From Sinohyriopsis cumingii (taxonomy: Eukaryota; Mollusca; Bivalvia; Unionida; Unionidae): a stretch of DNA of 64,000 nucleotides. Below are positions 11,493-23,506 of the stretch, piece by piece; position 1 is the stretch's first letter, and every line of letters begins with the position of its first letter. The position numbers and the translations under genes are program-made. The notes below the pieces were generated by a model, which saw only the letters and a program-made list of their open reading frames with translations, was not told the DNA's origin and ran no database searches. The stretch lies in NCBI GenBank assembly GCA_028554795.2, contig CM068841.1:20880308-20944307 (forward strand), given 5' to 3'.

Positions 11493-12111
11493 GCTTTTCT
11501 CACAGATGCACAGGTCGGCTTAGCTATAACAGAGTTATTTAATGTGTCAAGGTAGGTAACCCTTAGTTTCTCAAACTGTTGAAAACACATGCGAAATTAT
11601 TTACTTCATCAGGCCTTGTGAGCCAACAATAGGCTGGGAAAGGCTGAAACTTTTTAACTCGAGAGATATTCCATCAGTCCGTATTGGCGATACATCAGAA
11701 AAAGAACGTGTTTAAAGCACTGATAATCTTCTATTTCATTATTGGTTAGGGTTAACAGTTTTTTGAACTTTCAAATAAGAAGACACTCCGGAGGGTGGGT
11801 GTATCTGTATCAGCATCCCTATGGAGATTTAAGGACCTAAAGGGAGGACATGTCCATCAAAAGATGATGTATGTAACCCATCAATTGGTCCAAGAAACAC
11901 GGGGATTATAGATATCTCATACAATGAAAAACTGACTTTTCTTATATGATCTGCAACATCTGTACCAACATTCTACCCACCACCAGCACAACGCACATAT
12001 GTGTGCGAGAAAGTGTTTGTGAATGTTTGTCGTCGGAATGTATGTAGCAAATAACAGAAACACAAACAGAAATATCTATAGCTTTCACACAAAATATAGC
12101 ACACACACCTA

Positions 12112-12140
12112 CCCCCCTCGCACCCACCCACCCTCCCCCC
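12112..12140 (-). other. G-quadruplex motif on the minus strand
   Basis: The plus strand has five or more C-runs of three to six bases with loops of one to five bases, so the minus strand matches the canonical G4 pattern. Confidence 0.75.
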
Positions 12141-12553
12141 AAAAAAGTATAGCACACACAGAGAAGTTTACCACATAAGGCTTTCATTCCGACCCACTAA
12201 AGCCCTCTTTAGACCAATAACTCGCTGGCCCTGAAAACACTGATTGGTTTAAATTCCAACTTGAGAAATATTACACCCAGATTGAGATCTAAAAAAAAAA
12301 CAAAAAGGAAAGGCTACTTAAGTCTACACCACGTGACGAACTTTTCGGAAAATTTAAGTACGCACAGTACACGAAATTAAAGAACTAACATAGTATAGGA
12401 AAATTCACAACCCAGAAATATTTGAATCGAATGTGACAATCACATGTTTGGCACATATCATAGGAACAGCCCGATAAAAATAGGGAACCGGGTATTGATT
12501 CGAAACATGAATTTTAAAACCACTGCTGCTTGTGTACTTGATGACAGCTTGGA

Positions 12554-12679
12554 ATGAGAGAGGACGGGGATGCAGACGACCGACGGAAGACGACGATGGA
12601 GGATGTCGCTGTGATGGGGAATTTGCTTCCGGTTGCTTGCGTGGGAGGCATTGTACTACTAGCGGTTTGTGTACAATGA
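12554..12679 (+). CDS. Candidate 41-residue single-pass membrane peptide (uncertain)
   Basis: An ATG at 12554 opens 41 codons ending in TGA at 12677-12679. The N-terminal half is charged (MREDGDADDRRKTTMED). The C-terminal half is a hydrophobic stretch containing VACVGGIVLLAVCV, long enough for one membrane span. It sits in a local GC-richer island, and a consensus GTAAGT donor follows at about 12726. An overlapping frame starting at 12541 is Cys-rich and runs 62 codons to 12729. Neither frame is recognised, and the island could be non-coding. Confidence 0.15.
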   Translation: MREDGDADDRRKTTMEDVAVMGNLLPVACVGGIVLLAVCVQ

Positions 12680-14140
12680 ACGAGTCGCGTATCCAGAATA
12701 GCGCACGCGACTATAATCCAAAGAAGTAAGTAACGATATAAAGATTACACTACCGTCTGAACTCGCTTATAAGTCGGTCAAACTGAAAACTGCATAGATT
12801 CAGTACTGCCGTTACATAGCGTTGGTAGGATGCTAGAGGGAGACCATTTTACAACAAGATCAACTCTATTTTCCAATGAAATTAATTGCAATGTGACCAG
12901 AAACACCGAGACCACACGTCACAGCGGTGTAAAAGGAGCAATGTACAGTGAACAGATTTATGACGTCCAGTGAATCATGGGTTACGTCCAATGAAATAAC
13001 GGAAACACCACTTGGCAATTTCGAAATGTAATATTTTATTTATTTTTATTTATTTGATTTATGTGATCAATATCAAATACGCTACTCTTGCATTATTCCC
13101 GCTATCAGTCATATAAAGCAATTTGCCTTAGCTTAACTGGCATTTTGCTAACACTTCAATAAAATACGTCCATCCCACCCCGAGAGTAGAAACTATGTAA
13201 TATTTTCACGCAATCTTTTTCAAATTGAATCTAATTGGCGTATTAAACAGATTATGTATTGATGTATCACGTCAAAACTATGTAATTATTGTTATTAGTT
13301 AATAAATGAAATTGAAATGAGAACATGAAAAATAAAATTGAAAAGTAATACATGATGAAGAGGAATCTTTTTTTTTTGTGTGGAAACGTTCGGTATAAAG
13401 TATATCATCGTCTATATATCATGACGAAGCTCGTATCGGTTGTTATAGTAACATAAAGATAAAGTTTTTTTTTTAAAAATGTATTGTTCATAGTGATTCC
13501 GTCGTTCAGTAATGTTTTGGGTTATATTTTTACACGAAATATTTATATTGACAAAAACTAAAGCTGATCAGTTGAGAAATAATGAACAAATGTACGTTTA
13601 TCCAAGTGACTGAAACTATTTTCCTTTTTTTATAGATTGATTCAAACGGGCAAACTTCATTGCCGAGTTCCAGAACGGTATTTATGACTTATATTCTCGA
13701 CGCAGCCATTGCTTAAAATTTTTATTTTTCACTAGAAACCTCCAAAAAGAAGAATTATTAAAAGAAATTGAAAATACAAGGATGAAGACATACATTATTT
13801 GCAAGCGACGTGGTTGAAAAACGATGAAGTATGAGTGAATGCAAATCACTAAAAGAACAATAGCGTTTTAGAATATACGTAAAAGAAACCGTTCTAAATC
13901 ATGTATATACTAGCACACCTATAAAAGGCGAACCCTTTTGACCAAAGTAATGTTATGTTTGAGGATCATATGGTAGGGTTCGGATGTTTTCGAAGAAGAT
14001 AGTGTAATATGCGCTTTCTCACTTTGTTGCACTTATTTTCACCTGCGCGAGACACTGATCATTTGTATGTAAAAGAAATTCCTTAAAAGTCATTTTTCTG
14101 ACACACAAAAAAACATACGATATGATTATCTGTTTGGGCT

Positions 14141-14300
14141 TTAATAACACACCAACAGAAGTAACCATATATCGTGTTGAGACAATGGGAGCAAAGTACA
14201 GTGCCGAAGAACACGTGACAGCAGCCGACCCGTGCCTATCTGTGCACCATGCTCACTCGTGATGTCTATTAACTGCGCTACCATTAAACCATCACATCTT
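14141..14300 (-). mobile_element. Degraded tRNA-related SINE, third family
   Basis: Read on the minus strand it starts GATGGTTTAATGGTAGCGCAGT, resembling a tRNA box A. It continues through a diverged box B region to TCGGCACTGTACTTTGCTCCC and TTGTCTCAACACG. It looks like a SINE, but only one copy is present, so the call rests on the head alone. Confidence 0.4.
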
Positions 14301-14436
14301 TTTAAATAAGAAAAAATATGCATTTAGAGATCTGGCAAAAGTTAAAATGTATTTAAGCTGTAATACGAAACAGCTTGAAAACAATGTTCTTAGTTTTATA
14401 TTTGCTCGTCCCTCGCACTTTCTTGTTTTGATCAGT

Positions 14437-14528
14437 GTGAAAAGAGCTACTGATTTTAATATGATGCTTATATACAAATATGTATGTATGAAAAGAGCTA
14501 CTGATTTTAATATGATGCTTATATACAA

Positions 14529-14575
<47 letters not shown>
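14437..14575. repeat. About 54-bp duplication followed by (GT)n
   Basis: The segment GAAAAGAGCTACTGATTTTA...TACAAATATG occurs twice in tandem (from about 14438 and 14489), each copy ending in a TATG- or GTGT-type run. About 44 bp of GT dinucleotide follows. Confidence 0.9.
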
Positions 14576-14576
<1 letters not shown>

Positions 14577-14599
14577 AATTCTCATGTACATTATGTTTC

Positions 14600-17091
14600 A
14601 AGACGACTATCTTAGATCAAGTTTTACACCATCCAACTTTGAAAACAAAGATTACGTTCAGATATCGACCAGTTCTTCAAATACGTTGAGTTAATACAAT
14701 ATAGATAATCTAAAAATAAAGGAAAAATTCAACTAAATCTATGTGCCCTTTAAAGAAAACCTTAGTGTCTATTCTACCTTTTAAAAGCAACATAGAAGTC
14801 TGCCTAAGACAACCTATGCGCCTGTAAGTGCAGCCTAGATGCATATTAAAGACAACCTACTTTATATTCTTGTTAAAGAAAACTTTGGTTGATATTGTAC
14901 CTGATTATGCCTGTGAATATAACCTACATGCGTATTCGGCCTCTTTAAGGCAATATAAAAACTTTTAAAGGCAGCATGCATGCAGATTGTTTACCTACCT
15001 AAATAGGGTCTACTTGAACAGCAATGCTTACAACGGAGTCCAAATTGCTAATATAAAGCTAAAGACAAATTTAACTTTCGTAGGCTAAGCAAAAGGAACG
15101 CATCTGAGACTTAATTGTCGCATCCACAGATGGATTTCGAAGAGATTTTTTTAGTTAAAAAAAAACAACCCAATGGGCTAATGGAAGAAAATTTAAAAGA
15201 GAAAATAGAAGATGAAACAAAAGTTTTGGCGGGATATAAAAATATTGGACTGAGTATATAGCGTTAATTCTTGCGTTGTGTGTAATTTATACGTCAGTGA
15301 ATCCAAAGACTGTGGAGGTTAGGCACAATACTAAAAGCAATAAACGCACAGAAAGTTCCTGCTGCTACCAGGGTCCACCATGCTCAAACAGCGCTACAAT
15401 AATTTGAAGGCTATGCTGTAATGTTTAGCATTTTAAAGTCTGTCCCATTATACACCGAATCCTCAAACACTGAAGAGGGCATATATTGCTTTGCGTTAGA
15501 CTCCATACTAACTTTTACTTGCAACATCTTATTACAAAAGTTGTTTTAAAAAAACAATGCTTCTTTGTCTAAATTTTCCTTTAGAAGAGTTGTGTATGTT
15601 GTCTCAGTTACAAAGCTCAAATTGCAAATTGAATTTTGACAGAATTAGAATTCATAATTTCATCTACCAGCATTCAAACGATGGCATGTAGACGAAACAC
15701 TATATATTTTAGGCAAGAGTAGTTGATGCAATGGCAAGTTCAGTTTTGCCAAGAGTTAACATTTGGCATGGACATGAAATCTTTCGTATTACAAATTTTG
15801 AAAAAATAAACTCAGAAACTATTTGCTATCAATATTGCAATTTAAACAAATTTCTATTCTTGGTCCGCAATTATCACCTAAAGACGAACTACCTGTCATT
15901 GAAATATGTATTTCATGCATATATCCTAATGATTTTTTTTAAATTACCGTTTATATGACAAGCATTTTAACGTTTGACACTTTTTTTTACGACCGCTGAG
16001 ATTTAAGCGCAGTTCTTCTAACCTTCAAATTCTGTTCAATTGTCTTTGATTATGCCATAATCCTACGCATCACTGAACACATTTTTTAGCACATAGAGAC
16101 AACAATAAAACAAGTCTTGTCGACCTAAGACGGGACTGGAATGGATACTCTTAACTGAGTTCCAAATACAATACTCACTTTTCCCTGGATCATGACTGGT
16201 CTAAAGGCCTTCTAAAAAAAAAGATTTTTTAAGGGAGTTGGAGAGGGGGAAGGGGCGAGGGAGGTGTTTTAAAATTGTTGGTTTTGAGGATGGAGAGGTT
16301 AATGACCGGAAAATTGTATTATATGTATTACTGATGAAAAAGAAAATTTCAGTGTAACTATGTCACGTGTCACAACTATCCTATTAGACGTCCAATGAGC
16401 TATATTCTAAGGAATATGTGACGGACTAATACCGAACGCAGGCAGACGGACAAAACAGTATCGTATCCTCCTAAAGCATGAAACAGGCACAACAAAAAGC
16501 TTTAAATACATTTTATTTTTTTATGTTTCTGTTTTATTCAACACGTGTTACCTTTAATATTAATTTTATATACATTTTACAGAATGTTAACATCGATATC
16601 GTTTGTACTTTATCTTGCTGTGCTTCATGTTTACATTTATTGGAAGATTATAGCTTCCTAAAGTTTTTTGAAATTCTCCACTTGTTCGTTTTTCCAGCTT
16701 TACTTTGGCACCATGTTTTCAATACAGTTCTGAGGTACCGTAAACGCTATTAAACAAATACACGCAGTCTGTTTTTTTTTTTTTTTTTCCAAAGGCTTGG
16801 GGGAAGGATTTCAGAACAGTGTTTTCGGAATAAATTGATAAAATAAGCGATATCTGGTCAGGTCGTGATAAACTATATACAATATCAATATAACGAATAA
16901 TATACAATAGGGCACAAGTTATTTGACCCCATTAAAATCATATATGTACAGCGTTTACTTACTGGAAATAAATTAAAGTGATTTTTGATTTATACTATTA
17001 TGTAATTTTTAACCTTTTTTTATTTATTTATTGCGTTCCATTCAAGGCGAGCACATACATATTTAACCAGTGTGTCAAAAAATGTAAAGAA
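14600..17091. other. Intergenic, no gene seen
   Basis: AT-rich sequence. A G-rich stretch at 16232-16265 and a poly-T run near 16773 are the only marked features. ORFs of 75-91 codons here have no recognisable domain. Confidence 0.5.
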
Positions 17092-17103
17092 CACCTAACG
17101 TGC

Positions 17104-17351
17104 TTGTTGTTGTTGTTGTTGTTGTAGGGTTTAACGCCATTTTTCAGCACACGATAGGCTATACATGGCGGCCAGTATTAATGGTGGAGGAAGAACCTGG
17201 GAAAACCCCGGAAAGAACCACCGACCCACGAGAAGCTACTGGCAAGCTTTTTCACATACCCACATTGGCTGAATCAGAGACTGGAACCCACGCAGACAGG
17301 TGAGATGGCAGTGATCCGTAACGGAGAGCGCTTCAGACCACTCGGGGCCCC
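17104..17351 (-). mobile_element. tRNA-derived SINE, family A, intact with target duplication
   Basis: On the minus strand the element reads GGGGCCCCGAGTGGTCTGAA at its head, resembling a class II tRNA (Leu/Ser-like GAGTGGTC). A box B GGGTTCCAGTC follows, then a roughly 150-bp body, ending in (ACAACA)n. An exact 12-bp duplication CACCTAACGTGC flanks it (17092-17103 and 17352-17363), the mark of LINE-driven insertion. It retains many CpGs. Confidence 0.92.
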
Positions 17352-17363
17352 CACCTAACGTGC

Positions 17364-17498
17364 ATTGGGTACATCGGTGTTATGAATTCACAAATGCATT
17401 ACAGTTCTCGTTCTGAAGGCTCGGTAATGCTTGCAGAAATTTACCTCTTCATTCAGTCATGACGATTTGCTGAATATTCTACATCAAACTTACAAAGA
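17364..17498. repeat. Flank shared with the SINE locus at 38901
   Basis: This sequence next to the SINE head recurs almost exactly at 39151-39288, with the similarity ending at ACAAAGA in both. See the finding on co-copied flank. Confidence 0.9.
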
Positions 17499-17950
17499 TT
17501 ATTTTTGAATTTTTCAATTTCATGATGATGTCAGAATTATTGACTTGAATGATTTTTAACTAGGTTTGTTGTTACATGGACGGAATTCAAAATGGTACGA
17601 ATAGGAATTTTGTTAAGATCAAAGATTAACGTTAGTTTGCCTAAATCGTCTGCATTTGTCCACCAAAGTGTAGTAATTATTAAATTCTTATCTATGTGAC
17701 TTTTGTTTTTATTCCAAATGCAAAGGATCCCTTCTAACCGAACTATTTAAGCGCAAGTCTAGAATGTTCTTTAAAATTATAGAAACCGCAAGAAAACCAC
17801 ACACTTTCTTTGGTTCAAATGAATTCACAATCCAATTAAGATCATTTTAATGTCTGGATTTTCAATTACTATGATTAAAAAACAAGGTGTCTATACCCGT
17901 ATGTTATGTCCGCTGGTCCCAACATTTTCATTCCAAAATTTAGAAAATTG

Positions 17951-18029
<79 letters not shown>
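17951..18029. repeat. (TA)n microsatellite at the LINE 3' end
   Basis: About 79 bp of perfect TA repeats directly abut the 3' end of the LINE remnant. The tract may be the expanded simple-repeat tail of that element. Confidence 0.9.
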
Positions 18030-18031
<2 letters not shown>

Positions 18032-19475
18032 TGTTAGTCTCTCGAGCCGAGGAAGAAAAGTTGTGCGATCTCAACGACGGTGGACGCGCTTGTGGCTCCG
18101 GAGTCCAAATTCATTCCGATGCACACAGGCGGTTGCAAGTGGGGCATGGGACGCCGGTGGTTGGGGGAGGCTGAGAGACAGATCTGTGACGTATCTCACG
18201 AGCTGCAGCAAGACGCTGACAGCGGTCAACCTCGAAGGTGGAACATGCTTTTCTGGTCAGGGCTCGGAAGTGGCTTCTGTCTGAAGCAGCGAGCTCGAGC
18301 TGGTGGGGTTGAAGGTCTGTCCATTTGGTGTGCGTCTTGAGATTGTCTTTGTACCTCTTGCGAGGGTGGCCTTGGGTTCGGTTGCCCTGGGCTAGCTCGC
18401 CAAAGAAAAGCTGCTTTGGGATTCTGTTTTGATCCATGCGGATGGTATGGCCAGTCCAACGAAGCTGGGCCTGAATTAGTTTGGCTTCGATACTTGTTGT
18501 GTTGGCTCTATCAAGGACTTCCTGCTTGGTGATTCGGTCCTGCCACTTGATCCGCATGATTAATCTCAGGGAGCGCTGGTGGAATGGTTTCAACTGGCTG
18601 ATATGTCTTCGGTATACAGTCAACGTTTCACAGCCATACAAGAGAGACGTGAGGACAACTGCATTGTACACTTTCATCTTTGTTGACAGGCGTATGTCCT
18701 TGTGCTGAAAGACCTTGGTTCGGAGTCGTGTGAGTGCTTGACTGGCTTTTTGGATCCTCGCAGGGATCTATTTGTCCAAGGAGCCATCACTGGATATTGT
18801 GCTGCCAAGGTATTTGAAACTTTCCACATTCTTCAGCTGTGTGTCGCCAATGGTGATGCAGGATTGTGATGGGATGGTGTTTGGTGCGTGCTGGAAGAGG
18901 ACTTCTTTCTTTCCTAGGCTACTTGTGAAGCAAATATGTTGGAGGCTTCAGAGAACCTGTCCACGATTGCCTTTAGGTGAGTCTCTACCTGGGCCATGAG
19001 ATGAGGGCACAGTTATCTGTAAAGAGTGCTTCAGTGATGAGTCTTTCTAGCATCTTGGTTTTTGCAGCTAGGCGACGGACATCAAACACTGATCCATACA
19101 GACGATATCTAATGTAGATACTAAGGTCAAGGTCACGGATGACATGAAGCAGTACATGTGTGAAGAAGAGGCTGAAGAGTACCGGAGTGAGTACACATCT
19201 CTGTTTGACACCGTTAGATATGGGAAATTTCTCAGAGGGTTCACCGTCTGAGAGAATCTCTCCAGTCATGTCATCGTGGAAGAGCCGGATGAGGTTGGTA
19301 AACTTCTGGAAAAACACAAAAGCTTCTTGAGTACTATCCACAGTGCGTCTCTTTTGACTGTATCGAAAGCCTTTGTCAGGTCCACGAAGACGGAATACAG
19401 TTCTGCTCAAGGCACTTCTCTTGGACTTGTCTGATTGCGAAGATCATATCAACGGTGCTCTACTAGCTGAGCTAC
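18030..19475 (-). pseudogene. Degraded non-LTR retrotransposon (LINE) reverse transcriptase
   Basis: Read on the minus strand, the segment carries a GTVDMIF-like start (here STVDMIF), motif A VFVDLTKAFDTV (around 19355-19405), FTNLIRLFHDDM, and PISNGVKQRCVL. Then comes the catalytic motif, here FTDN in place of F/YADD: the codon at 19012-19014 is Asn, so the active site is lost. Next come LTSLLYGCETLT, RWTGHTIRMDQNRIP and a terminal zinc-finger-like CPTCNRLCAS...SHKRVH. Several frameshifts and stops divide it, including one inside the zinc finger near 18110. The 5' part (endonuclease, first RT motifs) is absent, as expected for a 5'-truncated LINE copy. The clade is uncertain. It is not functional. 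Confidence 0.92.
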
Positions 19476-20048
19476 CGCGGTTCCGTGATCTAAGGCCTGA
19501 GCTTGCGACACCACCATTCTCCATAATCAAATAACTTTGACTAAAATCTGAAACTTTTCCTTTGAAAACGTCAGCACAAAAATATACTAAATTGTTAAAT
19601 TACAAGTGAAAATTTCGATACTTGGTCTAAAATAATAATACTAAGGTTTTATCAATTTTACCTCGAGTCATTTATATAGCGGATGCTGATCAGGTGTCTA
19701 AAAATGTTAACTAATGCTTATACAGAGTTAACTGTCCACTGCGATTAACCCTAGGACGCTGTGGTGTGTCAATCCACTGTCTAGTTACTGAAAGTGCAAC
19801 TGACCATTGACCAATCCAATCGCCAAAAAGACACGAACCATCGCGCTATTGCAATTGTTGGAGAGGTTAGTCACGAGACTGACAAATCGAATGGGCCACT
19901 ATTTTGTATTTCTCCTTCAGCCATTGTTTCCCCAGATTGTTATTTATACAGTTATAATAAAAAGGTCATTAGAATGATTTAAACTTGCAACTGATGTACG
20001 ATCGAGAGACAAAATCAAGAATAAAATTTGAAGTCGTAAAACTGGCAA
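19476..20048. other. Intergenic, no gene seen
   Basis: Unique AT-rich sequence with ordinary CpG content between the LINE remnant and the simple repeats at 20049. Confidence 0.5.
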
Positions 20049-20088
20049 GTATAATAATAATAATAATAATAATAACAATAATAATAAT

Positions 20089-20128
<40 letters not shown>
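20049..20128. repeat. (ATA)n-(GA)n microsatellite
   Basis: ATA trinucleotides followed by about 35 bp of GA, ending at the SINE head. Confidence 0.95.
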
Positions 20129-20129
<1 letters not shown>

Positions 20130-20399
20130 ACGATTATTGCCTAGTGGTTAGAGCGTCCGCCTCGGACACGGGTTCAAACCCCGGCCGAGACTAACAGCTG
20201 CCTCTCTAGGCGCTCAGCATTAAGAAGGTAGTGTTTGGACTGGTCGGCCTGGTGTCAGGATAATGTGACTGTGTGGGATATCATGTTACATGTCAGCGGC
20301 ATCATGCCCCAGTGCTAAACGTCACTAAAAACTACCACAGTGCAGACATCGAAGCGATACGACTGAAAAATGTTAAAGCTACATTAAAAATCCAAATCT
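20129..20399 (+). mobile_element. tRNA-derived SINE, family B, best copy
   Basis: The head reads GCCTAGTGGTTAGAGCGTCC (box A) and GGGTTCAAACCCCGG (box B), as in a tRNA. The body has GGCGCTCAGCATTAAG, the GGACTGGTCGGCCTGGTGTC core and CAGTGCAGACATCGAAGCGA. The tail is CATTAAAAATCCAAATC, running into (TC)n. A (GA)n block precedes the head, so the target duplication cannot be read. Confidence 0.85.
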
Positions 20400-22445
20400 C
20401 TCTCTCTCTCACACACACACTGGAGACCGACCTCAATAGCGACCTAGGCCTTTATACGAGTGCCAGATGTACGAGAAGTTTCAAAGAAATAAAATGGGGA
20501 TCCACGTCTTTAGCATAAATATAATATGACACTAAAGCTGGAAAACGGAGAGAGGAAAAATGACAAAATATCCCTACATTTTGACCTACAGCAAGGTCTT
20601 CTTGGATTCAATAAAACACGCACACGCGTACAGTGATATTTGACATAGAAATGAAAAACTATAAAGAATTAAAAGAAAAAAAATCTGAATTAGAGACACA
20701 TAATACATGACATGAAATGAGTACATGACTAGAAAAGGATTGGTTAAATATGAGCAAGACAAACGAACCTCGACGAAAGTTGTCAGCACAATAGCGTTAT
20801 ACCGCTTGCTTTTTTATTAGTAGTTTAGACCATCTCATTATTATGGATATTTTTTCTTTTTCATTGCTATCTTGGACTAAAATACTACATCAAGATTATT
20901 GTTAACTCATTAAAAGACAAACTGGATTATATCATTGAGATACAACAAGACTGTTAGTACATCAGCACCTTCAAGATTACAGGAATTAAATCAGAATTTT
21001 TACCTTTGGACTTGTGATAGCACATTTAGGATTATTTGGGCTTTAATTCACAATAATGAGAGATCATATTTTACTTTGTAACATAGAGAAATAAATGTAT
21101 TTATTGATTTCACTAAGCTTGTTGGTGTGGCTACTTTCTGTTACTTCGTTTAAGACCATAGGATTGTGAGACACTTTTTGTGGCGATTTTGTTCTAAAAC
21201 AGAGGGTTATAATTTTGGCAAGTTATATTTTAGCAATTGCGTATCTAGCAAGAGGTTGCAACATTTAAGTGGTAAATTTTGACTGGATTTATTTTCTCGA
21301 GCCATGAACCAAGAGATTGCAAGCATTTCACCAATGTTTAAAACGCTTGCTACACTTTATACGGTGCATGTTAATGAGTAGGCGGCACATTCTCCATTTT
21401 TCTTAGAAGTTAAATTATGTAGTGATTCAAGTACGACACTTGTCAACAACCATAATTTGAATAAGACTATTCAATACGAAATTGCCGACATACAGTATTA
21501 ATTTGGGGATTTGTACATTTATACCGCTTATACAATATCTTCTCTAGACATTTTGAACACAAAACTTTTTAATTGGAGCAAATTTGTCAGTCTTTAGCAG
21601 TTTAAGAAAATCCTGATAATTCTTTTCGTTCCAACTTGTTTCTGTCATCAAATGATTAATACTATCAAATTGCTGGTACACTAAATTAGAACTTCTTGCT
21701 CAAAAGTCTCAAGAACACTGGCCTTGAACACCTGATGTTCTATAAACTTAATTGTTTGGTTTGAGGTGCTTGATTTATTTAACAGCTTCTAGAGATGAGG
21801 GCTAAATGATTTTAGAAGCAGAATAACAATATAAGACTATAAGACAGAACTGAATATAATCTTTATTAAATACAAATAGAAAACAAGAGTGATACAAGTG
21901 CACCAAACTCTGATATATATAAAAGGAACTTCTGCCCAAATCTGCTTATGAAGTGTCATGAAAAATTAGGTCATGGACATATTAATTATGATGAATACTA
22001 AAGAAAAAGAACATTTTCAGCTCCAGTGGCCTTGGATATAGTGTTGTGCTTTAGCCTTTATTCAATGGCAAGGCACACCTCCCCTCCCCCTGAAACAAAA
22101 GACTATTCCAGAAACCACCTTTTCTAGGCATGACTCCTGTAGAGCAACTTATCCTGGTAAACATTCATAAATGAGAAAAGTGAAAATGTTGGCTTATGCC
22201 TCCAGCCACTTCCAGTGTCCTGTGCTCTCTGCTCCATTTATCTGTCATTATCATACGGACTGTGCAGCGTCTAACCCTTGACTGAGAGTCATCACTTTAC
22301 AAACACCCAAGAACATAGATCATAAACAGGTTGTGCATTGCAAATGTTTGTCATATCATGTGGGAGGAGTTTGAACTCCAGGATTAGTCTTAAATGATCA
22401 ATTACTTGATAAGTAAATTTGTATACCAGATGCCTAATCAGAATA
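20400..22445. other. Transition zone from CpG-rich to CpG-poor DNA, no gene seen
   Basis: No recognisable coding exon. CpG is frequent up to about 20.8 kb, intermediate to about 21.6 kb and rare after that. A palindrome-like AAATAAATGTATTTATT near 21090-21106 provides AATAAA in both orientations and could serve as a poly(A) signal for a minus-strand transcript. This is speculative. Confidence 0.4.
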
Positions 22446-22665
22446 TACCGTATATACTCATGTACATGTAGAGTCCAATTCCAAACAACAAAGGCCCTGT
22501 TCTAGCATCGTACAATGCATCAGCAGATCAGGGTCTATAATGTATGTTCTACTAATTACTCCTAACAATCTGTATAGACCCAGATCTGCCAGTGCATTAT
22601 GCAGCTGATCTGGGTCTGTGAAGTTTGCAGCTGAAATGTATTTAGAAGCGTGTATAAATGCTAAT
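22446..22665. mobile_element. Palindromic MITE, copy 1
   Basis: Starts ACCGTATATACTCATGTA. The two halves are roughly reverse-complementary, sharing AGTCCAA/AGCTGAA...CAAACAACA motifs and paired CAGATC(A/T)GGGTCT blocks about a central TAATTACTCCTAAC. There is no ORF. The family is described under findings. Confidence 0.75.
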
Positions 22666-22786
22666 CAAAGATCAAATAGTCTTCAGCGGCCAAACATGAA
22701 TTATCATGCTGGAAATAAATTCAATTAAAATGATCTTGACCAATCAAATATTGGGTAATGAGACGGGTCATAAATACCAAGAACAA

Positions 22787-22962
22787 TAAAAGAAGTACAT
22801 TCTTTTCTATGGTATCTGTGCAAACTGGTACACAACCTTCTACAATAAAAGAAGTACATTCTTTTCTATGGTACCAGTGCAAACTGGTACACAACCTTCT
22901 ACAATAAAAGTACATTCTTTTCTATGGTACCAGTGCAAACTGGTACACAACCTTCTATACTG
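22787..22962. repeat. Minisatellite, 56-59-bp unit, hairpin in each unit
   Basis: Three tandem copies of a unit containing AAGTACATTCTTTTCTATGG. Copies 2 and 3 contain GTACCAGT-GCAA-ACTGGTAC, a perfect 8-bp stem with a 4-nt loop. Copy 3 lacks three bases. Confidence 0.95.
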
Positions 22963-23506
22963 AGTTGATAAAAACAGAAATAACCGTGAACTCATTAAAT
23001 TTTGAGGGTACATCTTTGTGCAGTTTTGCAAAAAATTGACATTTTCAATAGGTACTTAAAATTCATGATGTTGGGGAATGGGTTCTAATATTTCCACACA
23101 AGGATCACTGTTGGATCCTTAATGTCTGTTTGTAGCAACCACAAACTCCATGAAAATTAGTACCCCATGGAAAAAGGTAATTCACAGTCTTTTATTTCTT
23201 CAAGACCAATGTTCATAAAATCTTTTTCATATTGCTGTATACCCGTAGAAGCCAGATTCTACATGGAAATCACAGTAACCATGGAATAACATCCAGTACA
23301 ACCACAACAGTTTTCATGCATCAAGATTAGCCACTCCATCATGGTCTCACATGAAATACACATAGTCCATTCTTCTAATACCTTCACAGTATAATAAACA
23401 GTCAACCCGCTGATGGTACCCTATAATAATATACAATGTACTGTCATGTATGTGGACATCTACCATTAAAGGCCTTCTGTAAACTCAAAGATCTACATAG
23501 CATGGA

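Larger units (their letters stand above)
11493..14140. other. Intergenic, one candidate small ORF
   Basis: AT-rich with ordinary CpG content. It contains a C-rich/G4 tract (12112-12140) and a short GC-richer island (12530-12720) treated separately. No other coding signal was recognised. Confidence 0.5.

Noticed and set aside
17850-18340. ORFs of 144 and 86 codons on the plus strand
   Set aside because: They run through the TA microsatellite and are antisense to the LINE reverse transcriptase remnant.
19453-19485. tRNA box A-like sequence (TAGCTCAGCTAGTAGAGC on the minus strand) at the LINE end
   Set aside because: The same bases align with the LINE's own coding stretch (AGRGTVDMIF region) that precedes motif A, so the tRNA resemblance is probably coincidence.
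20129-20200. A functional tRNA gene
   Set aside because: Boxes A and B are present, but the acceptor stem cannot pair and the sequence continues into a SINE body repeated elsewhere in the window.
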